50,531 nt of DNA, taken from the NCBI GenBank assembly GCA_937896115.1, contig CALBLB010000196.1, forward strand, positions 1-50,531, given 5' to 3'. The stretch is from an uncultured Succinatimonas sp. (GTDB lineage Bacteria > Pseudomonadota > Gammaproteobacteria > Enterobacterales > Succinivibrionaceae). Made by a program: the position numbers and the translations under genes. The notes beneath the pieces were generated by a model. That model saw only the letters and a program-made list of their open reading frames with translations. It had not been told where the DNA came from and did not search any database. How positions within the stretch are numbered: position 1 is the stretch's first letter; every line of letters begins with the position of its first letter. Positions 35,643 to 44,474 of the stretch are shown here, in pieces.

Positions 35643-37013
35643 CTAAGATGCTTCAATACCTTCTTCGACGTTTACATAAAGGGTTGCTTTTAAATTTGGG
35701 AAAAGATCGTGTACGCAGTCTATGATCATGCTCTTCTCTTCAGCGATGAGCGCCCACATACGTTCAGACTCATCACACATAACCTTAAACCACACCACTC
35801 CTACCAATGAAGGCAAATATTGAGGAGGATAACGCAGATGTACCAATTTAACTCCGCGTATGCGATCGCCGAAAGATTCTTTATCCAAAAGCCTGAAATT
35901 ATCACCTTCTTCAACATCTCTAATTCTTTCGGCTAGATCTCCTGTATAGCTCAGAGCCAAAAAGAGGTTGTTTCCGGCAAAAACGCGTTCATCCGTTACC
36001 TGAAGTTCAAGATAAGGCAAATCACTCTGTTTAAAAGGAAAAGACAAAGCCGAACTCACTCCGCCTTGCAACAAAATGCTGCGTATACGCTCTAACACCT
36101 TTTTAAACACAGGCAAACAATCATCATGAACATAAGAAAACCTGTCTTTTGAAATCTGAAAAGGATCTAATGCCTCTAATTCTCCCAAAAGCGAAACCAG
36201 CTCTAAAAACAGAGCAAAAGGGGTGATCCGCTCAGGAACCAACAGCGCAAACAGACGTTGTTCATAACGAGAAAGAGTCTTTAATTTAATGGTTTTAAAC
36301 AAATCACGAGCTGTTACAGCAACAGAATCAAAACCGTCTGCGGAGAATTCTGAAATCAGGCTGTTTTTAGACGAGCGCAATTGGAAAAGCAATTCGCTAC
36401 ACATGGATAACAAAGGACAACTGTCAGATACGGTAATAAACGGCGGCATATAACTTTCGTCAAGACTTAATGAAGGCTGACTTGAGTTAATAACCGTCCA
36501 CACCACTCGACAAAGCGGCAACAAAGTAAATGATGATGCATCACTGGGATCTGCCGACAAGCTGGCATTCAAACTTCTTACCATCACGGGGATCTCATTG
36601 TCGGAACTGTTTTCATCCTTGACTTGAGTCTCCCGCAAAAGATAACGTCCGCCACGTCCTTGATATTGCGATAAATTCGGTTCTACATTTGACCATTGCG
36701 GCAGTCGCAGATAGATCATTACGCTGTTTTCAGAACTGCCGTCAAATTCAAGCGTAAGAGGAGCAATACTGCAATTTCCGGGCATGGACAATTCCTGACC
36801 ATCCGGAAGAATAGCAGAGAGATGCTTAACTACTACGCGTCTTGACTTCAGTGCATCCAAATCCAATTGCAGATCGCACCAACCGTAGGCATAAGGCAAA
36901 GCCAAGTCACGAATTTTTCGCGGCAAATCTTCCAATAGCCTTTGCATTCTTTGTAGATGATGAGGTTGCAGAAAAAGCCCTTCACTCCAATGAAGCTGTT
37001 CATCAAAACGCAT
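35643..37013 (-). CDS. tssK: T6SS baseplate adaptor TssK
   Basis: 456 residues beginning RFDEQLHWSEGLFLQPHHLQ, where WxEGLFLxPHHLQ is the family hallmark. TssK trimers join the baseplate wedge to the membrane complex. The N-terminal part is a beta-rich shoulder, the middle part (about 195-310) is helical, and the C-terminal receptor-like domain runs from about 315. ATG at 37013 has AGGA about ten bases upstream, and the gene lies 13 bases behind tssJ. Length agrees with the usual 440-460. Confidence 0.95.
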   Translation of the reverse strand: MRFDEQLHWSEGLFLQPHHLQRMQRLLEDLPRKIRDLALPYAYGWCDLQLDLDALKSRRVVVKHLSAILPDGQELSMPGNCSIAPLTLEFDGSSENSVMIYLRLPQWSNVEPNLSQYQGRGGRYLLRETQVKDENSSDNEIPVMVRSLNASLSADPSDASSFTLLPLCRVVWTVINSSQPSLSLDESYMPPFITVSDSCPLLSMCSELLFQLRSSKNSLISEFSADGFDSVAVTARDLFKTIKLKTLSRYEQRLFALLVPERITPFALFLELVSLLGELEALDPFQISKDRFSYVHDDCLPVFKKVLERIRSILLQGGVSSALSFPFKQSDLPYLELQVTDERVFAGNNLFLALSYTGDLAERIRDVEEGDNFRLLDKESFGDRIRGVKLVHLRYPPQYLPSLVGVVWFKVMCDESERMWALIAEEKSMIIDCVHDLFPNLKATLYVNVEEGIEAS

Positions 37014-37026
37014 AAATTTTATCCTG

Positions 37027-37566
37027 TTATTTTATTTCTGTTTGCTTTTCTACTGCAGGCGGACGTTTAAGTTCAATGATCCCGCTTCCCCCTACCTCAA
37101 TATAATGTACTGACGAATCAATTAGAAAACCATCATTCATATTGATGATAAGTTTACGCGGATCAACTGCACTGTCTTTTCCATCCACTATCAAAGGAAG
37201 GTTTGAGATCACAGCTATATATTTAGAACCTTTATCTTTCCAGTGATCCCAACATCTGGCATCGTCAGGTATGAATTTAGAACTCATATCATTTTCTGAA
37301 AATTTAAGCGTCACCGCCCCCAAATTTTGTCTGAATTGAGAATCAGGAGCGAAATAACGATCGACATCATAGGCGATCAAACGTTTTTCCTCTGCTTCGG
37401 TAAGACCTACGACATCTACCTCTATAGTGGGACAATATCCGTAAGTACTTTGAATATCCTCCGACAAATACACACCTATATCACTGGTAGAAGCAGAACA
37501 TCCAGCAAGCAACCATACTGCTAGCAAGAATATTGCTGAAATTTTGTTCTTACCGGTAAGACGCAT
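37027..37566 (-). CDS. tssJ: T6SS outer-membrane lipoprotein TssJ
   Basis: 179 residues from ATG 37566, with a lipoprotein signal peptide and lipobox LLAGC (Cys23). A beta-rich domain follows, with the pattern PTIEVDVVG then ISNLPLIVDG near 120-130, as in TssJ/SciN transthyretin-like folds. It would anchor TssM to the outer membrane. Overall similarity to known TssJ is weak, and the call rests on lipobox, size, fold pattern and its place immediately before tssK. A GTG at 37584 could add six residues, but the ATG has an AAGGCAGAG upstream. Confidence 0.8.
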   Translation of the reverse strand: MRLTGKNKISAIFLLAVWLLAGCSASTSDIGVYLSEDIQSTYGYCPTIEVDVVGLTEAEEKRLIAYDVDRYFAPDSQFRQNLGAVTLKFSENDMSSKFIPDDARCWDHWKDKGSKYIAVISNLPLIVDGKDSAVDPRKLIINMNDGFLIDSSVHYIEVGGSGIIELKRPPAVEKQTEIK

Positions 37567-37593
37567 TTTCTCTGCCTTTTTCACCGTTACGTT

Positions 37594-38727
37594 TTATCCT
37601 CTGAATCTGCCTATGGGGCGTTCGGGTTGCTTTTGAACTTCCTGACTGCTGGTGAGAATTTTTGGTTCAGCATCATGCGGTATCTCACTTAATTCAACGC
37701 TTTCACCCCAGTTATCGGCGCCAGAAGCTACAGCATATCCCAAATTATAATACTGCTCATAACGTTGTTTCGGATTCAGAACTCCTCCTTCTTTTAAAGC
37801 ACACATAAGCAAAAGTCCGTTGAGTCCGTTGGCAAACATACCTGCCGGAGTTTTAACCACATTCTTACCAGGTGCTAAATTTCCATAACTCCAAAATGCA
37901 CACAGAGATAGCATTCCTTCAGGTTCATCAGGCAAGAGATTGCCTATATCAAGACAAACAGAAGCATTATCGTCATCAGGAGATACTACATAACGATATA
38001 CGGCATCCAAAGCAGATGCTTTGCGAGTATTTTGTTTTTTTTCATCTTTGGGAGGTAAGACTGATTTAATGGTATCGACAGTTTGCGTTCTGACAGCCTC
38101 CACCTGCGACTTTAGATCTGATTCAGCTTTAAAAATAGGACTGTTAGGATCAACTCGAGAAGGAGAATCGTCACCTTGATAAACATTCATTGCCTGTTGC
38201 AATAATTCATCCAAGGTCATGCCGTAACGTTTTCTCTGTTCCTCATCGAAAATTCCTTTAACCTCTCCCATAAAATCCAGTACATCTTTATCAAAAAGCG
38301 ATTGAACATCATTTCTTAATTTAGCTATGCTGTTTTGTATTTCAGCAAAATAATCAGTGTTATCTCCAAGGATAGGTGGTTCTTTGGCCCAATCAGGAAT
38401 AACAAAAGGTTTTGGTTTGCCTATTTCAGAAATATCACGTACTTTTGCCGGTGCCTGTTTCAACTCTTCTAACAAACAGACCACACAGCGATACCCCCAC
38501 CATTCGGCAGCACGATGATGCAGGTTGTAACAGAGAAAACGACAAGCTTCCTTATAATCTTTACGAAGAATTAACTGTTCAAGGAAAGTTTCACTGTCGG
38601 AGTACTCTTTTGCCAGTTTTTCCAATTCTGTCGATAATTCGTAATGCTCCTGTTCCACTGTTTCCTGAACGGTACGATGTAGGAAAAGCACCACATGGTG
38701 TTCACGCCAATCCAGTTTGTCTGACAT
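37594..38727 (-). CDS. DUF6931-like T6SS-associated protein, copy A
   Basis: Cytoplasmic protein of 377 residues without signal or membrane segment. The N-terminal pattern ACRFLCYNLHHRAAEWWGYR (about 61-80) and the C-terminal pattern CAFWSYGNLAP with TPAGMFANGLNGLLLM resemble DUF6931 proteins of T6SS loci as I remember them, but here they are far apart, separated by a helical middle part with IFDEEQRKRYGMTLDELLQQ. A paralogue (42844-43974) shares identical blocks such as EIGKPKPFVIPDWAKEP. It is encoded 12 bases behind the small Ala-rich protein and before tssJ, in the module with a VgrG, so a chaperone or adaptor role is a reasonable guess. Ribosome site GAGG is good. Confidence 0.72.
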   Translation of the reverse strand: MSDKLDWREHHVVLFLHRTVQETVEQEHYELSTELEKLAKEYSDSETFLEQLILRKDYKEACRFLCYNLHHRAAEWWGYRCVVCLLEELKQAPAKVRDISEIGKPKPFVIPDWAKEPPILGDNTDYFAEIQNSIAKLRNDVQSLFDKDVLDFMGEVKGIFDEEQRKRYGMTLDELLQQAMNVYQGDDSPSRVDPNSPIFKAESDLKSQVEAVRTQTVDTIKSVLPPKDEKKQNTRKASALDAVYRYVVSPDDDNASVCLDIGNLLPDEPEGMLSLCAFWSYGNLAPGKNVVKTPAGMFANGLNGLLLMCALKEGGVLNPKQRYEQYYNLGYAVASGADNWGESVELSEIPHDAEPKILTSSQEVQKQPERPIGRFRG

Positions 38728-38738
38728 CGTATTTTTCC

Positions 38739-39149
38739 TCAGTTAATCTTCATTGCTTTGGTAGCCACATCCATGGCACCAGCTTTGCTGGTCATGGCTG
38801 ACGCTCCGCCATCTGCAGCTCTGGCATCAGTTTTACTTGCCTGAGCCTCAGTATCAGAAGCTTCTACAGCACCTTGCTGTCCTCTTACATCATCTTTGGC
38901 CAAAGCAGCTTCATTTTTGTTTCCTGCAGTTTCCTTTTTATCCAAAACCGTTTCATCTTTGGTAGGAGTTACCTCTTTAACGCCTACAGGATCTGCACTA
39001 CGTTTATTAGTTACTGAAAGATTAGTTATCATTTGAGTAGCTGCTGCCATAACTCCTTTCATGGCAATCGATCCTGCAATGGAAACTGCGGCATTTCTTA
39101 TATATTTCCGTTGCTCGTCATCCAACTTCAGTTCTTCATTATCCGACAT
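38739..39149 (-). CDS. Small Ala-rich VgrG-linked protein, copy A
   Basis: I do not recognise this 136-residue protein. The N-terminus is charged, residues about 17-43 form a hydrophobic or amphipathic helix (NAAVSIAGSIAMKGVMAAAT), and the rest is a polar, probably helical and Ala-rich tail ending ATKAMKIN. The paralogue at 43991-44404 has the same layout and shares the blocks PTKDETxLDKKE and AKDDVRxQQG and the ending MKIN. It lies 26 bases behind the first VgrG and 12 bases before the DUF6931-like gene. GAGG lies eight bases before ATG. No signal peptide. Composition and place suggest a cargo or adaptor protein, but function is unknown. Confidence 0.72.
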   Translation of the reverse strand: MSDNEELKLDDEQRKYIRNAAVSIAGSIAMKGVMAAATQMITNLSVTNKRSADPVGVKEVTPTKDETVLDKKETAGNKNEAALAKDDVRGQQGAVEASDTEAQASKTDARAADGGASAMTSKAGAMDVATKAMKIN

Positions 39150-39175
39150 ATCAAAGTCCTCTGTTAGAAAGTCAC

Positions 39176-42100
39176 TTAGGGATTACCACCTTGTTGAGGT
39201 TGTTGACCTCCTGCTTGAGGTTGTGCTCCTTGCTGAGGCTGACCTCCTGCCTGAGGTTGTGCTCCCTGTTGAGGCTGTCCTCCTGCCTGAGGTTGTGCTC
39301 CCTGTTGAGGCTGTCCTCCTGCCTGAGGTTGTGCTCCTTGCTGAGGTTGTTGTCCGCCCTGCTGCACAACATTTCTTATGGTTGCAGCTCCGCTTCCTGC
39401 AAGATATGTTTGCAGAAAATCGTTTTGTTTGCTGGTGAAAGTCATACTGTCACCTTCAAGTTTCACCGAAGTTGAGGTCAATGAAAGTGATGCTAATGAA
39501 GGTTTTAAGAATCCTTTAGCCCCTTTATGAGCTATATAGCCGGCAGAAATCAAACTACACAGTGTTTTTTCATAAGTAATATAAAGTCTTATCTGATCCA
39601 ACTTACTCATTGAAGAATCTTTAAAAGGAGTAAGGTATCGATTGCGATCACTTCCCTTAATATTCTTCCGATCAGCGTCTATTTTCATGGAGGTATAAAC
39701 TACTTTACATACGTCATATATTCTGTCCAAGGTATAATTAATCATCGCAATGATAGCCATGACATAATTGAAATACAGTTCACCTCTCTTTTGTTGTTCA
39801 CTGGCTAACTGCGCTTTCTGCTCAGCTGTACGATTGGCTTCATCTATAGCTTCAATATTTCGAATTGTTTCGGTGTTCTTATCTAACTTACTTTTTGCTC
39901 CGTTTAATCCTCTAGAAGATTTAATACCAGATAAAACATCGTCAAATACTGTGTAAGAAGTAGATAAGACTGCATCCTTGATGGCTACCGCGTTTTTGTC
40001 CTTTGCAGCAAGAGAGGTAGTGAGATCAGCTATGAAATTAGCAGTGAATTTTGCTATTCCGACGGCCATATCACGCGTGCCGGAAGTGTTTATATCAACT
40101 TTTCCGCCAGTCATGGATACAGCGCCGTATCCTAGTCTTATACCTGCCCCGATACTGCCAGACAATTGCAAGTAGTTGGTAGCACTGAGATTCACATTAA
40201 ATGCTGATGCAGACACTCCCGAGTAACTTTTTACATTAAACGATGATCCCAATAGACTTGAATTTCTGTACACTTCGGAAACATTTTGTCCGCTGTACGC
40301 AGCAGGTGAAAAAATACTCGTACCGTCCACTTTAAGCGCTATGCTGCTGCCGCCGACATTTTGAGTGATAGATTTTGCCGAATATTCAGTAATATCACCT
40401 TTAGCATGCGTACAAATTTTTCCATCAGCAATAATATTAATATTCTTGGCATGTATGGTCAGATCGCCTTCTGCATTGATACTCATTGCGTCCGATGAAA
40501 GCAAAGACAACTCTGATCGTCCCGATAGTCTGCTCCCGTCTTTTACGACATCAATTTTATATTCTTCTACAATCTTTCCAGCCAACTCATAAAGTTCACT
40601 TTCAGCTTTTTTAAAAGATTTTTCAATTGCATCTAAGGTTACGCTGACATATGAATTTTCATTTTTTCCTTCTTTATTTTGCGTTACAGTGGCTATGCTG
40701 TACTGTGTTTGTTGCCTGAGTTCATCTATCTTGTGTTTAAATTGAGATGTCTGATCATCGGCACTGATTTCGGGATCTGCTTCGCCGATATTCAACTCTC
40801 TGGCTTTTTGCCTAAAATTTCTCAATACTTTCTCGTAATTTCGCTTATTTTCTCGATAAGCTTTCGATTTTTCTCTGGCATCAGTTTGAAACTTTGATAA
40901 ATAAATATCATCATACAAATTGCTTTTGTTTCTCTGTACCGACAATTCATATATAAAACGATTAAGTTCTGGTTCACCTGTTGCAATCAATGAAGCTACA
41001 TACTGCGTGTTATTGATAAAACGACCAAGTCTCATATCAGCACGGCCGCCATACCTTCCGCTATTCCCCGTTATCCCTCTTTGTTTCAAATCAACAAAAA
41101 GATTGTCACAATCATCGCTGTCAAAAACAGTTTCGGAAGCAAGCTCTCTTCCATATTCCAAAGATTTCTCTGAATCCGGCAACAGAGCCTGATTACTCAA
41201 CGCTTGCAGATAAAAATTTCCGCCGCTGCGCAAAAGCATAACCAAATTTCCGCAACGAGGATTTTTTCCACTTCCCAAACGATCTTTGCCTGCATGAGCT
41301 ACAACAACGTGACCGGACAAATCTAGCTTTGCATAGAACAGATCTTGACCAAGACACTGGTTTTCATCAAAAGTTGTTACTGTTTGGTTATCACAATTAC
41401 CGTCTTGATCGCATACGGTAGCCGCCAGAAGTTCAGAAGTTGAATACACGGAATTATTAAAAGGTCGTGATGCAAAACTTCCCAACCTCAAGCCATCAAT
41501 TTCTCCGGATATCTCTATTCCTTCAACGAGTACAGATGCAGGATTATTGTAAAGAGAAGAATTAATTTTAAGTTCGCTGGAACTTACAACAAAAAATCTA
41601 TCTGCTTTTGATCCTTCCCCTTTCAGGGTGAATACACAACCGGGGCGGACTGCAACTTGATTGTATAATTTCCAGGAACAACCTTCTTTAATACGCTGTC
41701 TCCTACGCTCAACATTACGTTCCTTCTGCTTTTCAATCAGCGAATATGACGCATTACGCGATGCCGCATCTTCTTCATAAAACAATCCAGAAATAATGCC
41801 TTCGTCATTTCTGCTGTCAAAATGGCGTTTATAGCAACAGAAATCATCAACCAATAAATTGCCTGTCTGTGCCTTTTCCTGTGCAAAATGACCTTCTAAA
41901 TGCTGGTTGCAAAACTTTTCTTTTTCCTGTGTGTCTGCATTTTTCCACAAATTAGTAAACGCCAGAGTATCTGAAAAAACTAAGGCACAATCATCTTGTC
42001 TTTGATCAAACACATAATTTATGCCGTTATCTATAAGCAATCTGTTGAAGAAATCAAGATCTGACTGCGGTCCTTGTTGCAACAATAATTTGGAAAATTT

Positions 42101-42724
42101 AAATCGCTCAATATCCTTAAGCGCAGACAAATCCAATTTGAAGAAGGAACCTACTCCTTCTGACAAAACACCATTTTTTCCTGTAAGAAGTGTGTTAAGA
42201 ATGTATTCAAGGCTACGATCAAAGAAGAAATTCCACGAAAAACATGATGATAACTTCTCAAGAGGGGAACTTAACTTTAGTTCATAGAAATATCTTATTT
42301 CCTGTGTATTCCCAGAAGAAAATTTTTTACTACCGCGAAAAACGATTTCAGAAATTTTTCCCCACAGATAATACTTTTCAGCCAAAAGGTCCGATACTGG
42401 ATCTGCCGCAGGGTTATTTGCTCCTAAGACAGTTGAATTTTTTACTCCGTAAGTGACCCTCACTAACAATTCATCAAGATTTAAAGAGTGAAGATCAAAT
42501 TCTGTTAAAGTAAAAAAGGCTATGCTAGCACTGAAAGACTGACTTAACTGCTCATGCAAAGAGAATTCGAAAATTTTTGCATTGGAAAATAATTTATCTT
42601 CCTTTGCCAAAAGGGAAATGCCGCCAGAGTTTTTATCTACCGTATTCTGAGCATTCTTGGATGTACTGCTATTGTCACGGAGTTTGAAAACATCAATTCT
42701 AGGTTCGGCCAGCACTTTACTCAT
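39176..42724 (-). CDS. Giant VgrG-type T6SS spike protein, copy A
   Basis: At 1182 residues this is about twice a normal VgrG. Order: gp27-like domain with QSDLDFFNRLLIDNGINYVF (about 220-245); an OB-like domain (about 440-550) without the usual HWDR; a helical insertion (about 585-735); a beta-helical gp5C-like needle with repeats such as GDLTIHAKNINI (about 740-900); a helical C-terminal region (about 900-1085) with DRIYDVCKVVY and MSKLDQIRLYI, shared with the second VgrG; a Ser/Thr strand segment; and a Gln/Pro/Gly tail of repeated 12-residue units. ATG at 42724 is chosen because AAGGAG lies six bases before it; the ATG at 42730 abuts that site. No toxin domain is recognised. Confidence 0.85.
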   Translation of the reverse strand: MSKVLAEPRIDVFKLRDNSSTSKNAQNTVDKNSGGISLLAKEDKLFSNAKIFEFSLHEQLSQSFSASIAFFTLTEFDLHSLNLDELLVRVTYGVKNSTVLGANNPAADPVSDLLAEKYYLWGKISEIVFRGSKKFSSGNTQEIRYFYELKLSSPLEKLSSCFSWNFFFDRSLEYILNTLLTGKNGVLSEGVGSFFKLDLSALKDIERFKFSKLLLQQGPQSDLDFFNRLLIDNGINYVFDQRQDDCALVFSDTLAFTNLWKNADTQEKEKFCNQHLEGHFAQEKAQTGNLLVDDFCCYKRHFDSRNDEGIISGLFYEEDAASRNASYSLIEKQKERNVERRRQRIKEGCSWKLYNQVAVRPGCVFTLKGEGSKADRFFVVSSSELKINSSLYNNPASVLVEGIEISGEIDGLRLGSFASRPFNNSVYSTSELLAATVCDQDGNCDNQTVTTFDENQCLGQDLFYAKLDLSGHVVVAHAGKDRLGSGKNPRCGNLVMLLRSGGNFYLQALSNQALLPDSEKSLEYGRELASETVFDSDDCDNLFVDLKQRGITGNSGRYGGRADMRLGRFINNTQYVASLIATGEPELNRFIYELSVQRNKSNLYDDIYLSKFQTDAREKSKAYRENKRNYEKVLRNFRQKARELNIGEADPEISADDQTSQFKHKIDELRQQTQYSIATVTQNKEGKNENSYVSVTLDAIEKSFKKAESELYELAGKIVEEYKIDVVKDGSRLSGRSELSLLSSDAMSINAEGDLTIHAKNINIIADGKICTHAKGDITEYSAKSITQNVGGSSIALKVDGTSIFSPAAYSGQNVSEVYRNSSLLGSSFNVKSYSGVSASAFNVNLSATNYLQLSGSIGAGIRLGYGAVSMTGGKVDINTSGTRDMAVGIAKFTANFIADLTTSLAAKDKNAVAIKDAVLSTSYTVFDDVLSGIKSSRGLNGAKSKLDKNTETIRNIEAIDEANRTAEQKAQLASEQQKRGELYFNYVMAIIAMINYTLDRIYDVCKVVYTSMKIDADRKNIKGSDRNRYLTPFKDSSMSKLDQIRLYITYEKTLCSLISAGYIAHKGAKGFLKPSLASLSLTSTSVKLEGDSMTFTSKQNDFLQTYLAGSGAATIRNVVQQGGQQPQQGAQPQAGGQPQQGAQPQAGGQPQQGAQPQAGGQPQQGAQPQAGGQQPQQGGNP
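39216..39359. repeat. Four 36-bp tandem repeats in the VgrG-A tail
   Basis: Copies start at 39216, 39252, 39288 and 39324; the second and third are identical and the others differ by few bases. A degenerate partial unit precedes the first (39194-39215). Each unit encodes 12 residues rich in Gln, Pro, Gly and Ala (QQGAQPQAGGQP), so copy-number change keeps the frame. Confidence 0.95.
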
Positions 42725-42843
42725 AACCATCTCCTTATTTCTGCAGTACAGAAAATTTTAATAAGCTTCTTAAGCTACGATACGAAACACATTCTCATGA
42801 CTAAAAATTCCGTTTTTATCATTTTAGATTAAAATTCAAGAAA

Positions 42844-43974
42844 TTACCCTCTAAATCTTGTGTTTATGTGATCAGGATTTTCCCCAAGACGCGACTCCAA
42901 AAGTTTATGCGGAATTTCGTTATTCTCTACGCTTTCTCCCCAATTGTCAGAACCTATTGCCGTCTGGTAACCTATCCCGAAATATTTTTCATAGCGCTGT
43001 TTCGGTTTTAAATTTCCTCCCTCTTTCAACACACACATCAACAGCAACCCGTTCACACCGTTTGCAAACATACCAACCGGAGTTTTAACTACATTATTAC
43101 TACCAGGAGAGAGATTTCCGTAACTCCAAAAAGCGCATAAAGCCAGCAATCCCTCAGGTTCGCCGGGAATAATATTCCCCGTCTGCAAACATAAAGCAGC
43201 GTTTTCATCGTCAGGGGACACTATGTAACTGTAAACTGCATCAAGACAAGCTATTTTTTGTTTTGCCTGTTTTTTAATATCCGGCTCGGGAAGTACTGAT
43301 TTGATAATATCAACCGTTTCTTTTCTCACCGTTTCAATTTTAGATTTAAGCTCAATCTCAGATTTAAAAATAGGGCTTTCCGGGTCGATACGCGTAGATG
43401 TCTCGTCTCCTTTGAAGGTTGCCAACGCTTTTTTCACGCAATCATCCAAAGTCATGCCATAGCGCTTACGTTGCTCTTCATCAAAAATAGCTTTGATTTC
43501 ATCAACAACAGCCCTAACTTCCGGATCAATAAGCTTTTCTACATCTGATTTCAGCTTGTCTAAAGTTTTATTTACATCCTGCAACATCTTTGAGGGGATA
43601 AGCATATCCTCGTTCGAAACTGCAGGCTCTTTTGCCCAATCTGGGATCACAAATGGCTTAGGTTTTCCTATTTCTGATATGTCTCGAGGTTTTGCAGGAT
43701 TTGCTGCAACCTCATTTTTTAAATCCAAAACACATCTGTACGCCCACCAAACAGCAATTCTTCTATGCAGGTTATAAGCAAGAAAACGGCAAGCCTCTTT
43801 GTAATTTTTCTGCAATTTCAATTCATTCAAAAAATCTTCCGAATCAGGAAACTTATCTGCCAAGTTTTTTAAATCAGAGGATAGTTCATAGTTTTCCTGC
43901 TGGACGATTTCCTGAACTTTACGATGCAGACAAAGCACAACATGCTGGTTGAGCCAATTTAGTTTATCCGACAT
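42844..43974 (-). CDS. DUF6931-like T6SS-associated protein, copy B
   Basis: 376 residues, paralogue of 37594-38727 with the same start (MSDKLNWLNQHVVLCLHR), the shared block EIGKPKPFVIPDWAKEP and the C-terminal pattern CAFWSYGNLSPG. Divergence is highest in the middle part and in the C-terminal end, which is shorter here. It follows the second small Ala-rich gene by 16 bases. The 119-base gap after it, before VgrG-A, has two short inverted repeats close to the VgrG-A ribosome site, so VgrG-A may be partly separately controlled. Function as for copy A: unknown, adaptor suspected. Confidence 0.72.
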   Translation of the reverse strand: MSDKLNWLNQHVVLCLHRKVQEIVQQENYELSSDLKNLADKFPDSEDFLNELKLQKNYKEACRFLAYNLHRRIAVWWAYRCVLDLKNEVAANPAKPRDISEIGKPKPFVIPDWAKEPAVSNEDMLIPSKMLQDVNKTLDKLKSDVEKLIDPEVRAVVDEIKAIFDEEQRKRYGMTLDDCVKKALATFKGDETSTRIDPESPIFKSEIELKSKIETVRKETVDIIKSVLPEPDIKKQAKQKIACLDAVYSYIVSPDDENAALCLQTGNIIPGEPEGLLALCAFWSYGNLSPGSNNVVKTPVGMFANGVNGLLLMCVLKEGGNLKPKQRYEKYFGIGYQTAIGSDNWGESVENNEIPHKLLESRLGENPDHINTRFRG

Positions 43975-43990
43975 AAGAAATGACTCTCCG

Positions 43991-44404
43991 TTAATTGATC
44001 TTCATGCCTTTGGCAGCAACATCCATTGCTCCGGCTTTATTCATCATCGCAGATGCACCTGAATCAGCCGCTCTGGCATCTGTTTTAGCCGCTTGAGCTT
44101 CTGTATCAGCAGCCTGTACCGTTCCCTGCTGTGCTCTGACATCGTCTTTTGCCAAAGAAGCTTCATTTTTATTAGCTGTAGACTCCTTTTTGTCCAATAT
44201 GGTTTCATCTTTAGTAGGTGCCACTTCTTTCGTACCGGTGATGGTTGATTTTTTATGATTGGTAGTTGTCAATTTCGTAATTAACTGATGCACTCCGGAC
44301 ATAACTCCCTGAATCAAAAGAGAACCGGCCATATTTTTGGCCATATCTCTTACCATCTGCTTTTGTTCTTCGCTGAGTTTAGATTCACTACGATCATCAG
44401 TCAT
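43991..44404 (-). CDS. Small Ala-rich VgrG-linked protein, copy B
   Basis: 137 residues from ATG 44404, aligning with copy A: polar N-terminus SKLSEEQKQMVRDMAKNMAG, hydrophobic helix SLLIQGVMSGVHQLI, conserved PTKDETILDKKE and AKDDVRAQQG, Ala-rich end KGMKIN. An ATG four codons upstream (44416) is possible; neither has a strong ribosome site, and the alignment favours 44404. It stands between VgrG-B and DUF6931-like copy B, the same order as copy A. It has no cysteine, signal peptide or known motif. Confidence 0.7.
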   Translation of the reverse strand: MTDDRSESKLSEEQKQMVRDMAKNMAGSLLIQGVMSGVHQLITKLTTTNHKKSTITGTKEVAPTKDETILDKKESTANKNEASLAKDDVRAQQGTVQAADTEAQAAKTDARAADSGASAMMNKAGAMDVAAKGMKIN

Positions 44405-44474
44405 ACTTTTTTCCATTTATTTACCGGTTCTGTAATTCTTAAAGATCCTGCTATTACCAATGTTTTTGATGAAC

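Noticed and set aside
39194..39359. Repeat array considered as a CRISPR
   Set aside because: Units are directly adjacent without spacers and code in frame for the VgrG-A tail.
39061..39475. Plus-strand frames of 94-125 codons over the repeat array
   Set aside because: They are made of Leu/Val/Pro repeats, the mirror of the VgrG-A tail; no ribosome site or independent family.
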